Source: Firm-04 sp045627405
GTDB taxonomy: Bacteria; Bacillota; Clostridia; Oscillospirales; Ruminococcaceae
Assembly: GCA_045627405.1 (NCBI GenBank)
Contig: JAZQNP010000111.1
Coordinates: 1-10,352 of the forward strand
Length of the DNA: 10,352 nt
Reading direction: 5' to 3'
Part shown: in pieces, positions 7,129 through 10,352 of the stretch
Layout of the letters: each line of letters begins with the position of its first letter
Position numbering within the stretch: position 1 is the stretch's first letter
Program-made: the position numbers and the translations under genes
The notes under the pieces: model-generated
The model's database searches: none
What the model saw: the letters and a program-made list of their open reading frames with translations, nothing else
What the model was told of the DNA's origin: nothing

Positions 7129-8424
7129 ATGTTGACACCGAATCTCACAGTATCGGCAGAGGGACACCTGCTGATCGGCGGTGCTGATACCGCGGCACTT
7201 GCCCGCGAACACGGGACACCGCTGTATGTGATGGATGAGAATATGATCCGGGAGAGCTGCCGCGGTTACAATGACGTTTTGCGTGATGAGTATGCCGGAC
7301 GGGGACTGATCTGCTATGCAAGCAAGGCGTTTTCCTGTAAGGAGATTTACCGCATTGTCGATTCCGAGGGACTGGGCGCAGACTGCATTTCCGACGGTGA
7401 GATGCACACCGCACTGGCGGCGGGCATGCCGGCAGAGAAGATTGTCCTGCACGGCAACAGCAAGACCGACAGGGAACTTGCAATGGCGGTGGATCAGGGA
7501 ATCGGACGCATTGTGGCAGATAATCTGACGGAGCTGGAACGCCTGAATATGATTGCTGCAACGAGCCAAAAGACCGCAAAGATTTTGCTGCGGATCAAGC
7601 CGGGCATTGACGCGCACACACATGAGTTTGTGCAGACCGGCAAGATCGACAGCAAGTTCGGCTTCGCGCTGGAAACCGGAGAGGCGATGGAAGCAGTCAA
7701 AATTGCAGCTGCATATCCGAATCTGGAACTGGCAGGGTTACATTGCCATATCGGTTCGCAGATTCTGGAAACAGAACCCTTTGCAGAGGCAGCACGCGTC
7801 ATGGTGCGCTTCATGAACGAGATCCGCACAGTGACAGGCATCATGCTGCCGGAGCTGAATCTCGGCGGCGGTCCGGGCATCCGTTACACGGAGGAAGATG
7901 ATCCGAAGCCGTTTGGCGATATTATCCGTGCCATTCTGAGTGCCTTGAAGGATACCAGCACGGCACTTGCATTTCCGGAACCGTTTGTGCTGTTTGAGCC
8001 GGGACGTTCGATTGTCGGCGGTGCCGGTCTGACGCTGTATACGGTCATGGCAAGAAAGACAATTCCGAATATCCGGACCTATGTGCTGGTGGACGGCGGC
8101 ATGTGCGATAACCCGCGCTATGCGCTGTATCAGTCGCGCTATGAGGCGTTGGTCGCAAATAAGGCAGATCAGCCGCGCAGTGAAACGGTCACAATCGGCG
8201 GAAAATGCTGCGAGAGCGGGGATCTCATCGGAGAACATATGCCGCTGCAAAATGCGGAAGCAGGTGATGTGATTGCAGTGCTTGCAACCGGTGCGTATAA
8301 CTATTCGATGGCAATGAACTACAACCGCAATCCGCGCGCGGAAGTCGTCATGGTCAAGGACGGTCAGGCGCGCACAATCGTGCGCCGTGAATCCTATGAG
8401 GACTTGGTGCGCAACGACGTATAA
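7129..8424 (+). CDS. lysA: Diaminopimelate decarboxylase
   Basis: A 431-residue, PLP-dependent fold-III enzyme converting meso-diaminopimelate to L-lysine and CO2, the last step of lysine synthesis. It competes for the DAP that this type of cell wall uses in peptidoglycan. Visible features: PLP lysine Lys66 in YASKAF; the LHCHIGSQI histidine motif; the LGGGPGI phosphate-binding glycine loop; FEPGRSIVG; the dimer-contributed active-site Cys in KCCESGD; and the GAYNYSMAMNYN substrate/PLP Tyr segment. Length is normal. ATG 7129 is preferred because GGAAAGGA (7113-7120) lies 8 nt upstream; an in-frame ATG at 7120 overlaps that RBS. It follows the methyltransferase by 61 nt with no convincing promoter or lysine riboswitch between them, so it is probably the last gene of the unit beginning with the PBP. 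An intrinsic terminator starts 18 nt after its stop. Confidence 0.97.
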   Translation: MLTPNLTVSAEGHLLIGGADTAALAREHGTPLYVMDENMIRESCRGYNDVLRDEYAGRGLICYASKAFSCKEIYRIVDSEGLGADCISDGEMHTALAAGMPAEKIVLHGNSKTDRELAMAVDQGIGRIVADNLTELERLNMIAATSQKTAKILLRIKPGIDAHTHEFVQTGKIDSKFGFALETGEAMEAVKIAAAYPNLELAGLHCHIGSQILETEPFAEAARVMVRFMNEIRTVTGIMLPELNLGGGPGIRYTEEDDPKPFGDIIRAILSALKDTSTALAFPEPFVLFEPGRSIVGGAGLTLYTVMARKTIPNIRTYVLVDGGMCDNPRYALYQSRYEALVANKADQPRSETVTIGGKCCESGDLIGEHMPLQNAEAGDVIAVLATGAYNYSMAMNYNRNPRAEVVMVKDGQARTIVRRESYEDLVRNDV

Positions 8425-8441
8425 GCGATTAAACATGGCAG

Positions 8442-8478
8442 AGTGAGCCGCCGGATTGTTGTCCGGCGTTCGCTTTTT
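8442..8478 (+). terminator. Intrinsic terminator after lysA
   Basis: Inner stem CGCCGGA (8449-8455) with TCCGGCG (8462-8468) around a 6-nt loop; outer stem AGTGAG (8442-8447) with TTCGCT (8469-8474, two G-U pairs) across a single bulged C at 8448. It is followed by a T tract ending at 8478. The match to a rho-independent terminator is strong. The next gene's ribosome binding site begins only 5 nt downstream, at 8483. Confidence 0.85.
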
Positions 8479-8495
8479 CGGCAGGAGGAAACCGC

Positions 8496-8666
8496 ATGGA
8501 ACCGCATACATATATCATAGAGGACATTTCCGGCGACTACGCCTATCTGCGGCAGACAGATGCCGCGCATACGGAGCTGTTTCCGGTCGCGCTCGCGCTT
8601 TTGCCGCCGGAGAGTGACATCGGCACGATGCTGACAGGTATGATGGGCTGTTTTGAGATCGTTTGA
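8496..8666 (+). CDS. Small DUF3006-like protein, 56 aa
   Basis: A short reading frame preceded by a perfect AGGAGG (8483-8488) seven bases before the ATG, the strongest RBS in the window. The protein begins MEPHTYIIEDISGDYAYLR, continues through LFPVALALLPPESDIGT and ends GCFEIV. It is acidic, has no membrane segment and no signal peptide, and contains one Cys near the end. The layout (YIIE.I.GDYA..., then an LLP..SDIGT block) resembles DUF3006 proteins, small beta-rich proteins of unknown role in Firmicutes; this assignment is from memory and tentative. It sits between the lysA terminator and the pseudouridine synthase, whose GTG is 38 nt after its stop, so the two are likely co-transcribed. 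Codon use matches its neighbours. It is probably a real gene that a length cut-off would miss. Confidence 0.72.
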   Translation: MEPHTYIIEDISGDYAYLRQTDAAHTELFPVALALLPPESDIGTMLTGMMGCFEIV

Positions 8667-8704
8667 GTGCTTTGACCGCAAGAACGGCAGCAAGAGGAGA
8701 GGGG

Positions 8705-9658
8705 GTGCAGCTTTTGCATATTTTCACGATCGGCAGCAATGATGCAGGTCAGCGCGCCGATAAGTTTTTGACAAAAGCGTGTCCGTCACTGCCGAAATCG
8801 CTGCTCTACAAGACCTTTCGCAAACGCGATGTCAAATGCAACGGCAAACGCATCACCGCGGAGACGGTCTTGCAGGCGGGAGATGCGCTGGCGGTGTATC
8901 TTCCGGATGACTGTTTTGTACAAAAGAAACCGCTTTCTGTGCAGGCGGCAGTTCCGCTGCCGGAGATTGTCTATGAGGATGCAGAGATTGCCGTGATGAA
9001 GAAGCCGGTGAATCTGCCGGTTCATGCAGATGACAAAGGCTCCTCGGATACGCTCGCGGCACGATTTTTGCAGTATCTTGTGCATACCGGTGCATACGAT
9101 CCGGCAGAGGAGCAGAGCTTTTCGCCCGCACTCTGCAACCGTCTGGACCGCAATACGGAGGGGCTTGTGATCGGCGCGAAGACGGCAGCAGCCCTGCGCT
9201 GTATGAACGAAAAAATCCGGCTTGGAGAGATCACAAAGCAATATCTTTGCATCGCCGTCGGCAATCCGCCGGAGCAGGAAGCGATTGTCGATGCCTTTCA
9301 CCGCAGAAAAGAGGGCGGCAAGGCGGAGATTTCACCGGTTCCGCGTGAGGGGTTCCGCCCGATCCGCACAGGTTATGCCGTTGAGGGTTCACATGACGGA
9401 CTGTCGATGCTCCGTATCACGCTTTATACCGGCAGGACGCACCAGATCCGTGCGCAGATGGCAGCTCTCGGCTGTCCGCTGCTTGGAGATGCAAAATACG
9501 GTGATCCTGCGGTGAACCGTTTGCACCGCGCCCCGCACCAGATGCTCGCTGCCTGTTCTTTGCAGTTTCATTTCAGCGAAGAACCCTGTGTGCTTTCCGG
9601 TTTGAACGGGCTGCATTTGGAATATGTGCCGGATTTTTGTGCGCAGTACGGCTTCTGA
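8705..9658 (+). CDS. RluA-family 23S rRNA/tRNA pseudouridine synthase
   Basis: A 317-residue protein isomerising specific uridines to pseudouridine in structured RNA. An N-terminal S4 RNA-binding domain (QRADKFLTKACPSLPKSLL, RKRDVKCNGKR, about residues 16-65) is followed by the RluA catalytic domain: VMKKPVNLPVHAD, the catalytic Asp148 in NRLDRNTEG (many RluA proteins have HRLDRxTSG), KQYLCIAVG, and the GRTHQIRAQMA motif. It ends normally with LEYVPDF. The GTG at 8705 is chosen for AGGAG (8695-8699) five bases upstream and because the S4 domain then starts in the usual place. A TTG at 8663 overlapping the previous stop has no RBS. RluC, RluD or another subfamily cannot be told apart here, so the target uridine is unknown. 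The terminator hairpin begins 20 nt after the stop. Confidence 0.94.
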   Translation: MQLLHIFTIGSNDAGQRADKFLTKACPSLPKSLLYKTFRKRDVKCNGKRITAETVLQAGDALAVYLPDDCFVQKKPLSVQAAVPLPEIVYEDAEIAVMKKPVNLPVHADDKGSSDTLAARFLQYLVHTGAYDPAEEQSFSPALCNRLDRNTEGLVIGAKTAAALRCMNEKIRLGEITKQYLCIAVGNPPEQEAIVDAFHRRKEGGKAEISPVPREGFRPIRTGYAVEGSHDGLSMLRITLYTGRTHQIRAQMAALGCPLLGDAKYGDPAVNRLHRAPHQMLAACSLQFHFSEEPCVLSGLNGLHLEYVPDFCAQYGF

Positions 9659-9668
9659 TGCTTATATG

Positions 9669-9718
9669 AAAAGAAAAACGCGTAGAATCGAGCAAAACAT
9701 CGACTCTACGCGTCCTGT
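9669..9718. terminator. Bidirectional intrinsic terminator
   Basis: ACGCGTAGA (9678-9686) pairs with TCTACGCGT (9705-9713); after one A-C mismatch the TCGA/TCGA pairing extends the stem (9688-9691 with 9700-9703) around loop GCAAAACA. Read rightward it ends CCTGTTTT, adequate for the pseudouridine synthase gene. Read leftward it is followed by TTTT-C-TTTT, an excellent terminator. Leftward it lies 14 nt past the tRNA 3' fragment, so it was probably the original terminator of that tRNA; it would now also end integrase transcripts. Confidence 0.88.
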
Positions 9719-9727
9719 TTTCGGTAA

Positions 9728-9751
9728 GCAGATGAAGGGAATCGAACCCTC
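9728..9751 (-). other. tRNA 3' end remnant, probable integration attachment site core
   Basis: On the minus strand these 24 bases have exact tRNA geometry: T-stem GAGGG, T-loop TTCGATT, T-stem CCCTT (one G-U pair), then the 7-nt acceptor strand CATCTGC and a T in the discriminator position. No CCA is encoded. No D-arm or anticodon arm of normal form lies upstream, so this is a fragment. It is immediately followed, on the element side, by a leftward tyrosine recombinase gene, as expected for the displaced tRNA 3' end left when an element integrates into a tRNA gene. A 5' acceptor GCAGATG and discriminator U would suit a glycine tRNA, but identity is a guess. The core may extend a few bases either way. 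Confidence 0.7.
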
Positions 9752-9790
9752 ATGATACACTCGTAATGCACGAATTAGCTAACATTTTGA

Positions 9791-9815
9791 ATCTGTGTCA
9801 TAACATCTGTCATAA
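9791..9815. repeat. Imperfect direct repeat near the attachment site, possible recombinase arm-binding sites
   Basis: ATCTGTGTCATAA (9791-9803) is repeated as ATCTGTCATAA (9805-9815), 14 nt start to start, differing by a GT insertion. The second copy overlaps the last codons of the integrase. Short repeats beside an attachment core often bind integrase or excisionase arms; with only two copies this is tentative. Confidence 0.4.
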
Positions 9816-10352
9816 ATTGAATTTTTCAGAGAAATATTGACAGATTTCTGATTCGACTTGTTGGCGTTTATCATCCATTTGGTGACGGTACACATTTTTT
9901 AGTGTGGAATCTGTTTTCCAGCCACCACGAGCCATGATGTACTGATCGGGTACGCCCATAGCATGAAGGATTGATGCTTGGTAGTGACGAAGATCATGGA
10001 AACGAAAATGCAGTAATCCTGCATTCTGTATTGCATCAGAAAAATTCTTAGTGATCTGATGCGGTGGGCGCGCGATGATATATGATGTACCATCCTTGGG
10101 GATCAGTTTTGCGATAACCTCCGCAGGCATTGTGATGAGGCGTGTGCCAGCTTCTGATTTGGTGGTTTTCTTGATAACATATTGATTATTCTTATCTGGA
10201 ACCATTGCCTTACAGACTCTTACAACATTTCCTGTGATGTCATCGGGCGTTAGTGCGCAGATTTCTGATCGGCGTAAACTCCCGAATGCCGCGAGTAGCA
10301 CTGCCTTGTAAAGTTCAAAGTCGCTTTTTTCAATGCTTTGAAGCAAAATCTC
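9810..10352 (-). CDS. Tyrosine recombinase / phage-type integrase, C-terminal catalytic part (5' truncated by window edge)
   Basis: The frame runs off the right edge, leaving 180 C-terminal residues of a site-specific DNA integrase. The catalytic set is complete: first Arg in SLRRSEICAL, the beta-hairpin Lys region KKTTKSEAGTRLI, HDLRH (His and second Arg), the GGW position and the nucleophile Tyr in NVYRHQ. An N-terminal core-binding and arm-binding part should lie outside. The fold matches integrases of Gram-positive prophages and integrative conjugative elements. It is transcribed toward the tRNA remnant 59 nt beyond its stop, the usual int-att arrangement. The gene is AT-richer than the chromosomal genes to its left, consistent with horizontal acquisition. 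The TTG at 10346 is probably an internal Leu rather than a start, as no stop precedes it. Confidence 0.93.
   Translation of the reverse strand, partial: EILLQSIEKSDFELYKAVLLAAFGSLRRSEICALTPDDITGNVVRVCKAMVPDKNNQYVIKKTTKSEAGTRLITMPAEVIAKLIPKDGTSYIIARPPHQITKNFSDAIQNAGLLHFRFHDLRHYQASILHAMGVPDQYIMARGGWKTDSTLKNVYRHQMDDKRQQVESEICQYFSEKFNL

Larger units (their letters stand above)
9728..10352. mobile_element. Left end of an integrated element (tRNA-targeting, tyrosine-recombinase type), continuing past the window
   Basis: The tRNA 3' remnant, an intergenic AT-rich stretch (9752-9809) and an integrase gene form a typical junction. By eye base composition drops here: 9841-9900 has 23 G/C of 60, whereas genes to the left are mostly above half. 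Only the integrase is visible, so prophage, integrative conjugative element and simple island cannot be distinguished. Confidence 0.6.

Noticed and set aside
8663..8704. TTG start of the pseudouridine synthase overlapping the small gene's stop
   Set aside because: No RBS precedes it and the S4 domain begins normally from GTG 8705.
9732..9753. Near-palindrome ATGAAGGG-AATCGAA-CCCTCAT as an independent inverted repeat or operator
   Set aside because: The symmetry is explained by the T-stem of the tRNA remnant plus a short chance extension; I prefer the tRNA reading.
9728..9810. A complete tRNA on the minus strand, suggested by ACAGATG at 9804-9810 pairing with CATCTGC at 9728-9734
   Set aside because: The 83-nt span lacks a D-arm, the conserved GG of the D-loop and a proper anticodon arm, and the terminal pair mismatches. 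Only the T-arm and 3' acceptor strand are convincing.

Overview
The window looks like a chromosomal stretch from a Gram-positive, low-to-mid GC anaerobe, most likely a Ruminococcus-like member of the Clostridia. This is inferred from strong AGGAGG-type ribosome binding sites, a class A PBP with a poly-Glu linker, an ammonium transporter apparently fused to a PII domain, and the overall style of the proteins. No species can be named from sequence alone.

Layout. (1) Bases 2-526 (+) hold the C-terminal part of a probable ammonium transporter-PII fusion. A hairpin separates it from (2) a leftward pair (612-1732, -): a short membrane-anchored protein whose C-terminus resembles the BofC C-terminal domain, coupled by an ATGA overlap to an unrecognised multi-pass membrane protein. 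(3) A divergent AT-rich promoter region (about 1783-1860) carries a very good extended -10 promoter for a rightward unit. (4) That unit (1915-8424, +) encodes a class A penicillin-binding protein, a membrane protein with a spermidine-synthase-like SAM domain, a THUMP-domain RNA methyltransferase and diaminopimelate decarboxylase (lysA), and ends in a clear intrinsic terminator at 8442-8478. (5) A 56-aa DUF3006-like protein whose RBS starts 5 nt after that terminator is followed by an RluA-type pseudouridine synthase (8705-9658). (6) A bidirectional terminator, a displaced tRNA 3' end and the C-terminal half of an AT-richer tyrosine recombinase (9810 to the window end, -) mark the left boundary of an integrated mobile element that continues beyond the window.

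How the genes fit together. The rightward unit joins cell-wall synthesis (PBP; DAP decarboxylase at the branch between peptidoglycan DAP and lysine) with two SAM-dependent enzymes, one probably acting on 23S rRNA. The next pair adds another rRNA-modification enzyme. Most of this is ordinary housekeeping. The points most worth a second look are: the tRNA 3' fragment with exact 7+5+7+5 geometry next to the integrase; an EF-hand-like loop inserted in the PBP; the missing Tyr51 equivalent in the PII T-loop; the terminator abutting the small gene's RBS; and the coupled BofC-like/membrane pair. I found no CRISPR array, no rRNA, no complete tRNA, no recognisable riboswitch and no defence system inside the window.
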